NCBI GenBank assembly: GCA_017163975.1
Contig: JAFFSR010000292.1
Coordinates: 4,612,501-4,676,500, forward strand
Source: Anastatus disparis
Taxonomy: Eukaryota > Arthropoda > Insecta > Hymenoptera > Eupelmidae
DNA: 64,000 nucleotides
Reading direction: 5' to 3'
The translations under genes and the position numbers were made by a program. Within the stretch, counting starts at the first letter, position 1, and each line of letters begins with the position of its first letter. The notes beneath the pieces are model-generated. The model was given only the letters and a program-made list of their open reading frames with translations, searched no databases and was not told the origin of the DNA. Below, piece after piece: positions 13,016 to 23,764 of the stretch.

Positions 13016-13248
13016 CCCTTTGAGGGGCAGTGGTACGTATTTGTCCCGCCTATTTGGTTTTGGATTTTTCCGTATTTCTAAAACGTATGTGCCTTTTTAA
13101 GACATCTATAAGACTTTTTGAACTCTTGAATACCTGATTTATTAGATTTTATAGAGAAATTGCAAATATTCATTAATTGAAGTATTTGTTATAAACAATT
13201 AATCTCAAAAAACCCGTTTTTTTACAGAAAAATGTGCCCCTCAAAGGG
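13016..13248. mobile_element. piggyBac-type MITE (TTAA duplication)
   Basis: The ends are CCCTTTGAGGGGCA and its exact inverse, flanked by TTAA at 13012-13015 and 13249-13252. The C-rich start and the TTAA target are hallmarks of piggyBac-family elements. 233 bp, non-coding. Confidence 0.85.
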
Positions 13249-13496
13249 TTAATATTGCTTCTTATGAGAGTATGGCATCCGCAGCTAAAATGCGATAGTT
13301 ATTTTACTTTATGTATTTCGATAGTCATGACATTGTACTGAAAATTGGAGAAAATTTACTTCGAACCCTAAAGATTATTATATCAAAATTTCAAGATGAT
13401 CCACTACCTAGTTATTTAACAATCTTAATCTAAAAACTGATACTCCGAGGATTCTCACAGAGTTTTTCTAAAGCGTCGTAACGTGGCAACGTTGCA

Positions 13497-13497
<1 letters not shown>

Positions 13498-13547
<50 letters not shown>
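13498..13547. repeat. (AT)n microsatellite
   Basis: About 50 bp of uninterrupted AT dinucleotides inside the fold-back element. Confidence 0.95.
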
Positions 13548-13557
<10 letters not shown>

Positions 13558-14150
13558 TAATACACTCAACACTTTACTACGCGTTTGAATTTACAAACAT
13601 TTAACATAGGTTTTTTCTGCTATTATGTTTTTAATTAAATCCCAGACTGAAATTGAAAAAAGTAATAGGAAATATTAAAAAATAATAAATAATAAAAATT
13701 AGTACAAAATAATAACAGTTTATAAAGTCTAGGTTTGAGACTATAATAATATTTATCAGTAATTATTCTAAATCGCTGCGTATTTATAAGCGTTATTATT
13801 AGTTATTATTTTTTATATTTTTTTGAATTATGAAATATAATAGCACAGGAAAAGTGTTTGTATAAGTTATAATTTTTTATTATTTTTTTTTATTCGGATA
13901 TTTTCTTTTCGGTAATAAGTAGAAAAGCTAGAAAAAATTATAAAAATAATATAGATTTGTAAAAAAAATTATTAATTCATAATAGTTATTTTTTATTATA
14001 TTATATTTACTATTGCACCTAAACTCTTGTCAAACAATTGGCTATTATTTGCAATACAAATTAATTATTTTGCTAAACTACCTATTTTGGAACTTAAAAA
14101 TGAAAAAAATCAACTTGTCAAAATTATTTGATCCAAACATGGAATCTCCT

Positions 14151-14655
14151 TCTTTATGATAAGTATAACAAAAAATGTTAATAACTTTTTCTTCTAAAAT
14201 GAAAACTTTTTGAGTTAATAGTTTATAATGTGCGATAATCAGCATCGGTAATTTAAAACCAAATTTGAACTTTTTCAATATATGAGAAAACATATTTCTA
14301 AAAATATAGCTTAGTTCTTTATGTGATTTATAAAAAAAAGTCTTTTAACAACTTCTCTATAAAGCTGATAGATTTTGAGATAAAAATTCACAAATTTTAT
14401 AAATTTTTGTTTTATATTATTTATATCTCAAAATCTATCAGCTTTATAGAGAAGTTGTTAAAAGACTTTTTTTTATAAATCACATAAATAACTAAGCTAT
14501 ATTTTTAGAAATATGTTTTCTCAAATATTGAAAAAGTTCAAATTTGGTCTTAAATCACCGATGCTGATTATTACACATTATAAACTATTAACTCAAAAAG
14601 TTTTCATTTTAAAAGAAAAAGTTATTAACATTTTTTGTTACACTTATCATAAAGA
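14151..14655. repeat. Inner palindrome, ~230-bp arms
   Basis: 14151-14384 and 14427-14655 are inverted copies, for example TATCAGCTTTATAGAGAAG and its inverse, around a ~40-bp loop. The 71-aa minus frame over the left arm is not supported as a gene. Confidence 0.8.
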
Positions 14656-15916
14656 AAAAGATTTTGTGTTCAAATAATAGGATCTTTATATTGTTTATTT
14701 TTTAACATTTCTGAGTTTGAGAATAGTTGTTTTGTAGCGGTTTGGACAATGTATAAACCGATATTAGGTTAGAGTGAGAGAGGTTAGACAATGTTAGGTT
14801 AGAGTTCGTCAAAATATATCTTATGAATGTAAGATTATGCGATGTTGTCACGTTTTCATGATTGCTTACTACTACTTGCAACTTGAAAGTCTACTTTAAA
14901 CAATTATCAATGAATTTTTCATTTTAATCATACAGAACACAATTGTAAATTCTTATAATTGAATTTAATGATTTTTTATGATGAGAAAATTAAATATTTC
15001 TGAACTTATTTTTTCAGTTCTATATTGACTTCCGTAGTTGGCTAAGAACTACCTTAAGTTTTTTCCAAAATTTCTTTTCAAATAATTCCTTTCCAAACTG
15101 TTTTTTAAAATAAGTTCCTTCCAAACCGTGTAGCCAAGTGATTCCTTTTCAAATGCTTTTGTCAAGTAATTTCATTCCAAACGATTCTATAAAGTAAGTC
15201 CTTTTGAATTGGAGGCGACGATACGCTTTGTTCATAAACACACTGAGAAACCTCCATCGCTAATTAGCATCGTAATGATAGCATAAATACAGCGACGTTA
15301 AGCAAAATTAAAAAAAATACAGCAAATGAATCCGCAGTCGAAAAAAGAGATGAATAGATTTGATGAAGTAAATAAATATAAAAATACATTTTTTAAAATA
15401 AATTACAAATGTATTTTCTTCGTTACTGTTTGCTAAGATGAGGGCATCAAAGTCAATAAAATCTACCAATTTTTCAATGAGAAAAGAATAATTGGATATC
15501 TGCAGGTTCAAACTTGATTGTCCCAGTGGTTGGACCATTAAATTATTTGTCAAGTTTTTTAAATGCGTTCTTAGATCGTATTGGATGCTTTTCTTTACAG
15601 CGTTTAGATGTTTCAGAAATCGTTTTTCTAAATTATCCAAATCTTCATGTGTGATTTTACCTAAAGAATTTTGGAAAAAAGGTAATTCTTAGAGGAATAT
15701 CTCTAGTTCTATTAGTCGTACAATGAAAAGCAAAAAATGGAACTTGAAGTACAGATAAAATACTATTTTGTAATGGATCGTAAAAAAATAGAAAAATAAC
15801 TTTTAAAAATTATCATTTTTCTATTTTTTACCGTTTTAAAAATTTTTTTAATTTTAGAAATTTTATTTTTTCTAATTGTAATTATTTAAAAAACGCTGCC
15901 AAGTGCTTTGGCGGAA

Positions 15917-17522
15917 TGCTTTCTCATAGAGTTCTTTGAGTTCCATTAATTTTTTTATATTTATTTAAATGTGATTTTAATATTAAAAAAATTGTTTAAC
16001 ATTAATATTTACTCATATTGTACTTTATAAATTTCGAACATATATGCTAGCTGTTTGCTTTTTCAACATTTATAATTTATTTTAAATCATCAAGTAATAC
16101 AAAAAAATTTGTTCTATTGAAAAAATGATATAATGTAGTAATAAAAAGAATGATGACAACAAAATTTCTAATCTTTATAAAATGCAATCATATTTATATA
16201 TAAATACAGTTCATGTTTATGGCTCTATAAAAAAAACTACTCTATGAATACCAATTTTCAATAGCTTCCCATCTAGTTATACAAAAACATAGATGGTATA
16301 CAAAATTTGAAGCAAATCCATCGAGTAATTTTCGAGATCTAACTGGTTAAATAAATAACATTTTCTTTTCAAAATTTCTTTTTCAAAATTTTAAAAATGC
16401 TCTAAAACTGAAACTACGCTAAGAAAATCAATTTTTGAAAATTTCCCTTCTTTTGGCAGTCGCAAATAATTTCCCTGCAATTTTTAGAACAAATCTATCG
16501 AGTACTTTACGTAGAATAAAAAAAAATAAGAAAAGAAGAATCGAAATTTTTTTTTAAATCTTTAAAATTCTCTAAAATTGCAACCACGCTAAGAAAATTA
16601 GTTTTCAAAAGCTTATTTTTTTCAGACAATAGCGAGTTAATTGTATAAAAATTTTGGAGAAAATTTATAGTATGGTTTACGCAAAATAGAAAATAAATGA
16701 AAAATAAAAATTTTTTTGAAAATTTTCAAAGTGCTCTAAAATTAAAACTGCGCTGAGAAAATTAGTTTTCCAAAGCTTGTTTTCTTCAAAAGTAGCGAAT
16801 AAATTGCATACAAATTTTGGAGCAAATCTATCGAATGGTTTTCGTAAAATAGAAAAAAATTAAAAATAAAAATTTTTAAAAAAATTTTAAAAATGCTCTA
16901 AAATTAAAAGTGCGCTAAAAAAATTAGTTTACAAAATTTTTTATACTTTTGGCAGTCGAAATTAAGTTCCATACAAATTTTCGAACAAATTCTTCGAGTA
17001 GTTTACGTAAAATACAAAAAAAATGAAAAATCGAAATTTTTTTTTAATTCTTAAAATGATTGTAAAAAAAAAACTACGCTAAGAAAACAAATTAACAATA
17101 GCTTCCGCACCAGTTCATCAAAAAATTGAATTGTATGGAAAATTTGAAGTAAATCCATCGAGTAGTTTTTAAGATTTTATTGGCTTAATAAATAGAAACA
17201 TTTTTTTTTTTAATTTCAAAATGCTCTAAAATTAAAACTAAGCTAAGAAAATCAGTTTTTAAAAATTTATTTTATCTGGGCAATCACAAATAAATTCCAT
17301 GCAAATTTTGAAGCAAATTCATCGAGTAGTAAACAAAAAAAAACCAAAAAACGAAAAATCGAATTTTTTTTTTCTTAAAACTTTAAAATGAAAACTACGC
17401 TAGAAGAACCAATTATCAATAGCTTCCCAGCAAGTTAGTCACAAAACTAAATTCCATGCAAAATTAAAAGCAAATCCATCGAGTAGTTCTCGAGATACAG
17501 TTTACTAACTGAATTCATACAT

Positions 17523-17567
<45 letters not shown>

Positions 17568-17685
17568 TACAGACATTTTCTGGAAACCACTTTTTTCGAC
17601 TCACCGAGTTCAAATATGTACAAATTAATGAAAAAATAGAAAAAGATTTTTTTTATCGATACAATGCTTTCTCTATGAGAAAGCA
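15917..17685. mobile_element. TIR element with ~166-bp tandem array
   Basis: 15-bp inverted termini TGCTTTCTCATAGAG (15917-15931) and CTCTATGAGAAAGCA (17671-17685). Inside, from about 16267 to 17500, eight degenerate units of ~166 bp each contain a core like GCAAATCCATCGAGTAGTTT and a second block like AAACTACGCTAAGAAAATCA. A (CA)n tract follows. There is no coding frame. It lies in the large intron of the DUF4806 gene. Confidence 0.6.
17521..17563. repeat. (CA)n microsatellite
   Basis: Run of CA dinucleotides at the end of the tandem array. The 79-aa minus frame across it is an artefact. Confidence 0.95.
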
Positions 17686-17689
17686 AAAG

Positions 17690-18010
17690 GAAGCTATTTA
17701 AAAAATTTCAACGAAAATCAAAAGATATTTTAAGAACTAAAAGTTTTCACTAAGGTTTTTTTTGCTAGGGTGCTTTTAAAAAAATGTAGATACGAATAAA
17801 TATTACGTTATATAGAAAATTATATAAAAAATGTTAAAAGTTGATATATCAATTTATTTGAAAATATAGCTATTTAAAAATTTTCAAGAAAAATCGAAAG
17901 ATTTCTTAAAAAATTAAAACTTTTTGCTAAAGACTTTCTTTGCTAGGATGCTTTTTAAAAAAGTTCAATACTATTAAGTATTCTGCTCTATTAAAAATTA
18001 TATAAAAAGT
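17690..18010. repeat. Two degenerate ~170-bp tandem copies
   Basis: Blocks at about 17700-17780 and 17870-17960 match (TTTCAA(C/G)(G/A)AAAATC, then a part resembling TTTGCTAGG(G/A)TGCTTTT). Intronic and non-coding. Confidence 0.55.
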
Positions 18011-18163
18011 GTTAATCGTTGTTAGATAAGATAATGTTATTATATCGCAACATTCAAAAAAGTTAGACGTTTTTGAATGTAACGATACAATAACATTAAC
18101 TTATTTAACAATTATTAACACTTTTTATATAATTTTTAATAGAACAGAATATTTAGTAGTGTC
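17967..18163. repeat. Palindrome in intron
   Basis: Arms of ~83 bp (17967-18050 and 18081-18163); AAAAAGTGTTAAT in the left arm is inverted in the right. A small fold-back MITE is likely. Confidence 0.7.
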
Positions 18164-18218
18164 TAACTATTATTATTTATTTTATAATTTTTTAACGATA
18201 TTTTAATTTCATTAGAAT

Positions 18219-18441
18219 TTAGTAGCTTTAGTTAATTAACTTTTTTTTATTGTTCACAAGGTCTTAGATAAATATTTCAGAGATTTTAATACACACAGAT
18301 ACACCCACACCCACATACACACACATTCATATATATATAATATCTGTGTATATCCATTAAAATCTCTAGCTTAAAATATTTATCTTAGACCTTGTAATGA
18401 ACAATAAAAAAAAAGTTAATTAACTAAAGCTACTAAGTTCT
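18219..18441. repeat. Palindrome with (CA)-rich loop
   Basis: Arms 18219-18290 and 18352-18441 share AGTTAATTAACT-type ends and ACAAGGTCTTAGATAAATAT inverted. The loop is ACAC-rich. Non-coding. Confidence 0.7.
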
Positions 18442-19683
18442 AATAAAATGAAAATATTGTAAAAAAATTATAAACATTTTTTTAAAGTATTTTACGTTTT
18501 CGTGAATATGTTGATTCAGAGGCACTTCCAGATGCAGTGGTTAAACTGACCGAGTCTTCCATAGCAGATTCCCGAATTACAGGCGCCATTTCTTTATTGA
18601 TTTGGTCAGATGAATTACTTACAATACTTGAATTCAAAATTGCATTTAAATGATCTTCATTTTCCTCTTCAGTGAGTAAACGCATGACGTCATCATTTTT
18701 TCTTCTACGTTGTTTGTCGAATCCCTCTACTTCTGAGCTCAATATATTTTCGAGAGTGAAAGATCTGTTGAGTCTCCGCATACCTTGATCATAATTTTCT
18801 GAAAAAAATAAAAAAATATAATAATAATAACAACAACAACATATAACAATAATAATAACATAAACAATAAAAAAATAATAATAAAATAATCATAAATAAT
18901 TATTTGATTATTACTTCCTTAATGAATATTTTATTAAAATAAAAATAATCTGAAAAATATTAAGAAAAGAAATGGTCAGTTATTTTTATATTTAGTATAT
19001 AAAATTTTGACTATTTTTAATTAAATCTATATGTAACAAAAAACCGAAAAAATTATTCTAAGATTCTTATTTGATTTTATTTTTTACGAAAATCGAAAAA
19101 AGATCAATTTAAGAATAGAAAAATAAAACTTCGCGAATATTTGTGAAAATAAATACTTACTGGCTTCATTCAGGATTTCAATTTTCCATGCAGTCCAATT
19201 ATCTTCTGGCAGCTTTTCCTCCTTGACCCATTGTCCTACGTTGGCTATTTCATTTTCTGGTGGATATTACAAAACCAGACATCAGAAATTACATGAAGCC
19301 ATGAATTTGGTACCAACTCTGCCGCTTTGTTACCATCACTTAGATGGTAACCACAAAATTTAATAACTAAATTTAATAACTTTGAATTCCTAACATCCAT
19401 TTTGGAAGTTAAAAAATCTTTTTCAACCTGAAGGTTATAATGTTTTCCTCCATCTGAAAAACAAAACTGTAAAGGAGTTCATGTACACACACATATTTAT
19501 CTATGTTTTGAAAAAAAAAACGATCATTTATGTCAAAATGTGCCAAATTTCATATTCGAATACTTACCAATTCAGATTTTTCAAACTTCTCTAAATGAAA
19601 CTTTTATTTTAGTATTTATATTCATTTTAAAATTCAAATGTGAAGTAACGTACAAATTTATATTTTCAATCCAAAATCTAATT

Positions 19684-20229
19684 TTAAACATTGTATGATA
19701 TTTTTTCAGAGCTAAAAGTTCTTAGTTTTGTAGATTTATTAATTATTTTCACAATTCCAACATTTATTGAATCACATGGATAACTAAAAGCGCTTTCAAA
19801 ATGTATATAATATCCCTGGACTTTTAATGTATTATTTTCAAAAAAAAGTTTTGATATTTCCACAAATTTTCCATTGGATAAACGAATTATATTATCTGCT
19901 GCTATTGGTCGAATAGTGAATTCTTTAAATTTTATTTGTAGTATATCACTGTTGATAGTATTTTTTAAATCTCCAACATGTTCATTTAAAAGAGAATTTT
20001 TTTTAATAGAATCACTGAATAGATTTCTTTTTAATATGCGATAGGCGGAACAAGACTGCATTTCAGACTTGAACTAACGGATTGTTAGGTGTACGAATTA
20101 ATTTTTTAATTTGTCCTAAACAGCTCTCAAATGGAAATGCTGAATAAAGTGATAATGAAGCATTTGTAAATTTAACGTCATCGGTAACATGAATTAGGTT
20201 GTGAACATTCATTACTTGAGAGTCTTCCC
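19684..20229 (-). pseudogene. Transposase-like gene, C-terminal part
   Basis: Two adjoining minus-strand frames (20281-20063, real part from ~20229, and 20061-19684) carry the C-terminal half of a transposase-like protein common in insect genomes: NVHNLIHVTDDV, YSAFPFESCLGQIKKLIR, then IRPIAADNIIRLSNGKFVEI. The HNLIH...DDV...FPFE signature recalls the C-terminal domains of CACTA/EnSpm-type transposases, though the superfamily is uncertain. A stop separates the frames at ~20062. The upstream part of the same protein lies at 20594-20715 beyond a MITE, and at 40094-41397 beyond the Polinton. The gene is dead. Confidence 0.7.
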
Positions 20230-20231
20230 TA

Positions 20232-20591
20232 CTAAAAAATCTCAGGTGAGAAATCACCTGATTTCTCGGGTGATTAATCATGCCAAAATCTCATGTGATG
20301 ATTTTTTTGGTTTTTACACGTTTCAAACCATGCTTAGTCAATTGCGAACTATTTTTGAAAATTTTTGAAAAATTGAACTTAGAAAATTTTTTGTAAAATG
20401 AGTCAAAATTTTTTCTAAAACCAAATTTAAAAAAAATTTTCTAAGTTCAATTTTTCAAAAATTTTCAAAAATAGTTCGCAATTGACTAAGCATGGTTTGA
20501 AACGTGTAAAAACCAAAAAAATCATCACATGAGATTTTGGCATGATTAATCACCCGAGAAATCAGGTGATTTCTCACCTGAGATTTTTTAG
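20232..20591. mobile_element. 360-bp near-perfect palindromic MITE (TA duplication)
   Basis: Starts CTAAAAAATCTCAGGTGAGA and ends with its reverse complement. The arms run about 165-170 bp around a ~35-bp loop, with TA on both sides (20230-20231 and 20592-20593). It splits the transposase-like gene. The arms are almost identical, so the insertion is recent. Confidence 0.88.
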
Positions 20592-20593
20592 TA

Positions 20594-20715
20594 GGGTTTA
20601 TCATAAAGACTTGGCATCAAATTAAAAAATGTAGTTAATAAATTATTTGCATAATCGGCATTAGTTGCTGCATCTTTGTTAAAAAGTAACCGACTTGCTA
20701 CATATAAAAGCAATA
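20594..20715 (-). pseudogene. Transposase-like gene, middle part
   Basis: Minus-strand reading immediately outside the Polinton continues the protein broken at 40094 (LLLYVASRLLFNKDAATNA, then a Phe/Leu-rich piece ending SLYDK). It links the N-terminal part on the far side of the 19.4-kb insertion to the C-terminal part beyond the MITE. In relatives this region leads directly into the VHNLIH motif. Confidence 0.65.
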
Positions 20716-21250
20716 AGTGTTAGTAGAAAGGGGGCGAGAACTCCAGACAGTTGTGACGTCACAGAGGACCGCCATACTCGCCCCCGGGGGCGAGTATGTC
20801 GGTTTTGGGGGACGCGTATGCCGATTCGGTCTGCTGAGAGCCTTATCGCTCGGCCTTATCTCGCTTCTCGATAATCGGGAATTTCATGGAAAATAATAAT
20901 AAATAATAAATGTTAATAATAAATAATAAATGTTAATAATAATAAATGAAAAAATAAATGAAAAAATGAAAAATGTTAAAATCAGTAAATTATTGAAAAG
21001 AATTATTGAAAAAATTAGTAAAATTGAATTTTTTTAAGAAATAAGGATTTTTTGAGAGTTTGTCACTTGGTATAATTTTAGAATATTTCAAGATTTTAAT
21101 ATTATTGATATATTACCGATTTGTATATTTCATTGTATATATTTACCGATTTTGTATATTTTCCTGCATTTACGAATTTAAAGAGTGATATTTTACAAGT
21201 GGAAAAAAGAGAAAAACCCTGAAAATCAACACTACATTGTACAAGTGATG

Positions 21251-21252
<2 letters not shown>

Positions 21253-21328
<76 letters not shown>
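21253..21328. repeat. (TA)n microsatellite in left TIR
   Basis: About 75 bp of TA. The matching tract in the right TIR is where the Helitron inserted. Confidence 0.95.
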
Positions 21329-21330
<2 letters not shown>

Positions 21331-21569
21331 CTTTACAACTATGTGTGTCTGTGTAACCAGCTAGTATTAACGTATAAGCGTGTGTACAACAACGAGTGGA
21401 GATGTACGAGTGGTGGGGGTAACAGTAGCGCCAGAAATAGAATGACCCCCGTTAGAGCGTACGCTACACTTGTGTGGGTGCATGCGTACTCTAAAACTTG
21501 GGATGTTTATATTATGACCTATATTATGCTGCACGACCAGTGCATTCGCTCTCGACTACATTGCTTACC

Positions 21570-21572
<3 letters not shown>

Positions 21573-21612
<40 letters not shown>
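21573..21612. repeat. (CT)n microsatellite
   Basis: CT run mirrored by a longer GA run at 34648-34692 in the right TIR. Two long frames across it (SLSLSL repeats) are artefacts. Confidence 0.95.
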
Positions 21613-21615
<3 letters not shown>

Positions 21616-22418
21616 GTTTCTCCTCGTCGGAAAAGCCAAAGTACGTCGTACGGCGCCGAAGACTATGCCCTATAGAATACCCAATGACCGTCTTGCCCGG
21701 TATCTCTGTCCTTTTATATCGACTTTAACATGCACCTTATGCTTAGATGGTGTATGCGTTACACCAATGTATGAAAATACTTTTCTCAATTGATTATTAA
21801 AAAAAAATATATAGACCCCACGAAGAACGAGCTTCCCACGACGACGTCCCCCACCAACAGTGGAAACCGATAGCAAAAAAAGACACTAAACAAAAACCAC
21901 ACCCACGACTAGGCCCCTACACCGACTTAAATTAAGCACATAGACGCGGCACCACCGAACGTGTTGGGGACTCCCAAGAGAATTTCAGAAATTCCCCAGC
22001 CCCGACCCACGGAGCTAGTAATATACAATTCATTTTACATAATATTCCTCTTTTAGATGATAGAAAATTTTAATAATAAATGCTAATAATAAATAAATAT
22101 ATATCGATGATAATAAATTATTAAAAATTATATTTAAAAATTAGTAAAAATTGAAGAAAAATTTTAATTATAAGAATGAAATATTAACTTTAGAGAAAAA
22201 ATTATGGAAGGGGGGTATAGAAATAAATAGAGATATATTTGTTTGATACATTTATTTTTTATAAATTATTACAACGACGATACAAGTATATAAGTTTCGG
22301 AGTAATACGACTTTGCAAGTCTTACATGTATTTTTTATTTACATATATATTTAAAGTCAAAAAATATTGGAAGTTATTCACATACTCATACGTACACACG
22401 CACACACTGGCATACACA

Positions 22419-22937
22419 TTACATAATATTTTTTGCTTTAGACACTTGATTGCACTGGGCACATATAATTTCTTTTTTATTTTTTTGTTTCTTTTTTACA
22501 TTCATGATTCGGTTAAATAATATAAGGCTTAATCTATCATTATCCTTTGTATCGGTTGAAAATAACGTACAAAACATGTTAAGAGAATAATTATGAGACA
22601 TATAAAACAAAAAATCGACACAATACTGCCCACACACATCAGAATTAAGGTTCTGTAGTTGCTGTATGTTCCACTCGTACACTCGGCAGTTTCTTCTAAG
22701 GCGATCGATGTGATCTGGTACGGTTGGGGGTAATCCATAGCTGTCAAAGTAAGTCCCCTGTCCATCGGAATCGACGTAAATTGCAACCCAATGAGACCCT
22801 GGTTTTGAGCTTTCATCGAGATTAACTACAAGGGCACACGGTTTTTCCCAGATTAGAGGGATCTTGTCTGCAGGAAACACACCCACTGTCTTGGCAGGAA
22901 TCTTTTTGAGACCTTTCAGCACTTGCAACGAGTTCAT
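22419..22937 (-). CDS. Adenovirus-type cysteine protease (PRO)
   Basis: The frame is open from 22982, but the ATG at 22937 gives the expected family start. Domain landmarks in order: VGVFPADKIP; a His in SHWVAIYVD followed by the family's TYFDSYGLPP; and the nucleophile-type Cys in SDVCGQYC about 50 residues on. This is the adenain-like maturation protease that cleaves capsid and core proteins in Polintons and adenoviruses. The C-terminal ~45 residues lie inside the left TIR and are Lys-rich. It overlaps the end of the upstream 270-aa gene in another frame. The catalytic residues look intact. Confidence 0.85.
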   Translation of the reverse strand: MNSLQVLKGLKKIPAKTVGVFPADKIPLIWEKPCALVVNLDESSKPGSHWVAIYVDSDGQGTYFDSYGLPPTVPDHIDRLRRNCRVYEWNIQQLQNLNSDVCGQYCVDFLFYMSHNYSLNMFCTLFSTDTKDNDRLSLILFNRIMNVKKKQKNKKEIICAQCNQVSKAKNIM

Positions 22938-23634
22938 CACTGATATTATCGTAGATATTTTCTTCTGTAATATCGTTCTCACTGCTGCTTAAATTTTCAA
23001 TGACAGTAGTGGGGGTAGAGCAGTCGGTTGTCCGTGGTGATTCGTTATCTAGATCTGATTCTTTAATTTTATTATGAATATTGATGATTTTATTTTTTTC
23101 TTGACTATCGGGCTTGTCTGTTGGTTCTTCTTTTTGTATCGGTATATAAATTGTTTTCATGAGCCAGGCTTTCAACTTGTATACATGAGTCAAAGCACAG
23201 CTAAAATTTTCTCCTTTTATACCGTGATAGAAACAATAATGATTGCTTGTTCGTGGTAAATTTTTGAAGAAGGGACAGCTGTATTCTTCTAGATTAATAA
23301 TCTGTCGAGAAAGAATTCGTTCGAGTAACTCTTGTTTTTGCGCGCCTCGCACGAAAATACGTACTGCGTTCCTTGCGACTTCACGTAGTACATTGTATAC
23401 ATCGTCTAGATTTGATTCACCGTCGAACCACGCGATCCCGTGATGAAAGCACGATAGGTAGCTGTTTGTTGCTAACAATCCTCTTGTTAATTTTGAACAG
23501 CTGTAAGGCGGTTTTATCATCCAGTGTGAGACGAAATTACATTCGAATCCGAGAACAGCGATTTCTTTCGGTAAAAAATCTCCGTCTTTATCGTGAAATG
23601 CTTGAATGTCGATTATATAATTTATTTTATCCAT
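22822..23634 (-). CDS. Polinton-associated protein of unknown function, 270 aa
   Basis: Intact ORF. Conserved-looking parts are IDIQAFHDKDGDFLPKEIAV (~8-27), HHGIAWFDGES (~64-74), AVRIFVRGAQK (~90-100), INLEEYSCPFFKNL (~114-127) and CFYHGIKGENFSCAL (~133-147). The tail is acidic/Ser-rich and ends in a Cys cluster. Similar proteins accompany Polintons in insects, from memory. The spacing of D-x-Q, H and D/E residues faintly recalls DEDD-type exonucleases, but this is only a guess. It lies between the protease (overlapping it by ~115 bp) and the major capsid gene. Confidence 0.6.
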   Translation of the reverse strand: MDKINYIIDIQAFHDKDGDFLPKEIAVLGFECNFVSHWMIKPPYSCSKLTRGLLATNSYLSCFHHGIAWFDGESNLDDVYNVLREVARNAVRIFVRGAQKQELLERILSRQIINLEEYSCPFFKNLPRTSNHYCFYHGIKGENFSCALTHVYKLKAWLMKTIYIPIQKEEPTDKPDSQEKNKIINIHNKIKESDLDNESPRTTDCSTPTTVIENLSSSENDITEENIYDNISDELVASAERSQKDSCQDSGCVSCRQDPSNLGKTVCPCS

Positions 23635-23764
23635 AATGCTGGCGAAAAGATTACGACTGGACTGTAAAAAGGGTACAAACAGACTGATAGTTCGAAAAGT
23701 TTTTGTGTCATGTTTTCATTTATCCGAAGCGATAATGTAGAGTGGAGGGGGGGGAGGAAGATTT

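Larger units (their letters stand above)
12691..15213. mobile_element. Large fold-back element in a DUF4806 intron
   Basis: Arms 12691-12886 and 15038-15213 are inverted copies built from degenerate TTTGGAAAGGA(A/C)TTA units, each bordered inside by a sequence meaning AAGGTAGTTCTTAGC(T/C)AA. The interior carries a piggyBac-type MITE, an (AT)n tract and a second palindrome, but no coding frame. It lies wholly within the intron between exons 15407 and 12490 of the DUF4806 gene. Confidence 0.7.
12078..19453 (-). pseudogene. DUF4806-domain gene, five exons, one frameshift
   Basis: Five minus-strand exons join in phase with GT-AG borders: 19453-19161, 18798-18496, 15660-15407, 12490-12313 and 12229-12078 (stop). 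The first holds the N-terminal signature of this arthropod family (ELVPNSWL, then a Cys and YPPENE, then PEDNWTAWKIEIL). The last three form the DUF4806 region: LIEKLVDFIDFDALI, WITRMSGGVETA, VCGRKMKGKAKLNF, SYISRWFSGSSDREGG. A one-base shift at ~19267 between TGG TTT TGT and TAT CCA CCA breaks the first exon and leads to an in-frame TAG. The 5' start is not certain, since an acceptor precedes 19453. The function of DUF4806 proteins is not established. It is either a recent pseudogene or an intact gene with an assembly error. The same-strand neighbour at 19684 is a transposase, so it may be a transposon gene. Confidence 0.75.
20722..22575. repeat. Left TIR of the Polinton
   Basis: Inverted match to 40087-39558 and then 34953-33684. 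It contains a GC-rich end with TGACGTCA, a long (TA)n tract, a (CT)n tract and ends inside the protease reading frame. Relative to the right TIR it lacks a ~210-bp piece near 22350. Confidence 0.88.

Noticed and set aside
14750..14815. TTAGGTTAG words resembling insect telomere repeats
   Set aside because: Only a few scattered, imperfect copies (also near 48125 and 52690); not an array.
16267..17500. CRISPR-like array
   Set aside because: Units are ~166 bp, degenerate throughout, with no short conserved repeat and unique spacers; a eukaryotic tandem repeat.
21343..21728. Overlapping plus-strand frames with SLSLSL repeats (mirrored at 34532-34923)
   Set aside because: Translation of a (CT)n/(GA)n microsatellite within the Polinton TIRs; no domain and duplicated only because the arms are repeats.
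22529..22816. 95-aa minus frame with a hydrophobic segment over the protease
   Set aside because: Shadow frame of the protease gene; the apparent membrane segment comes from out-of-frame reading.
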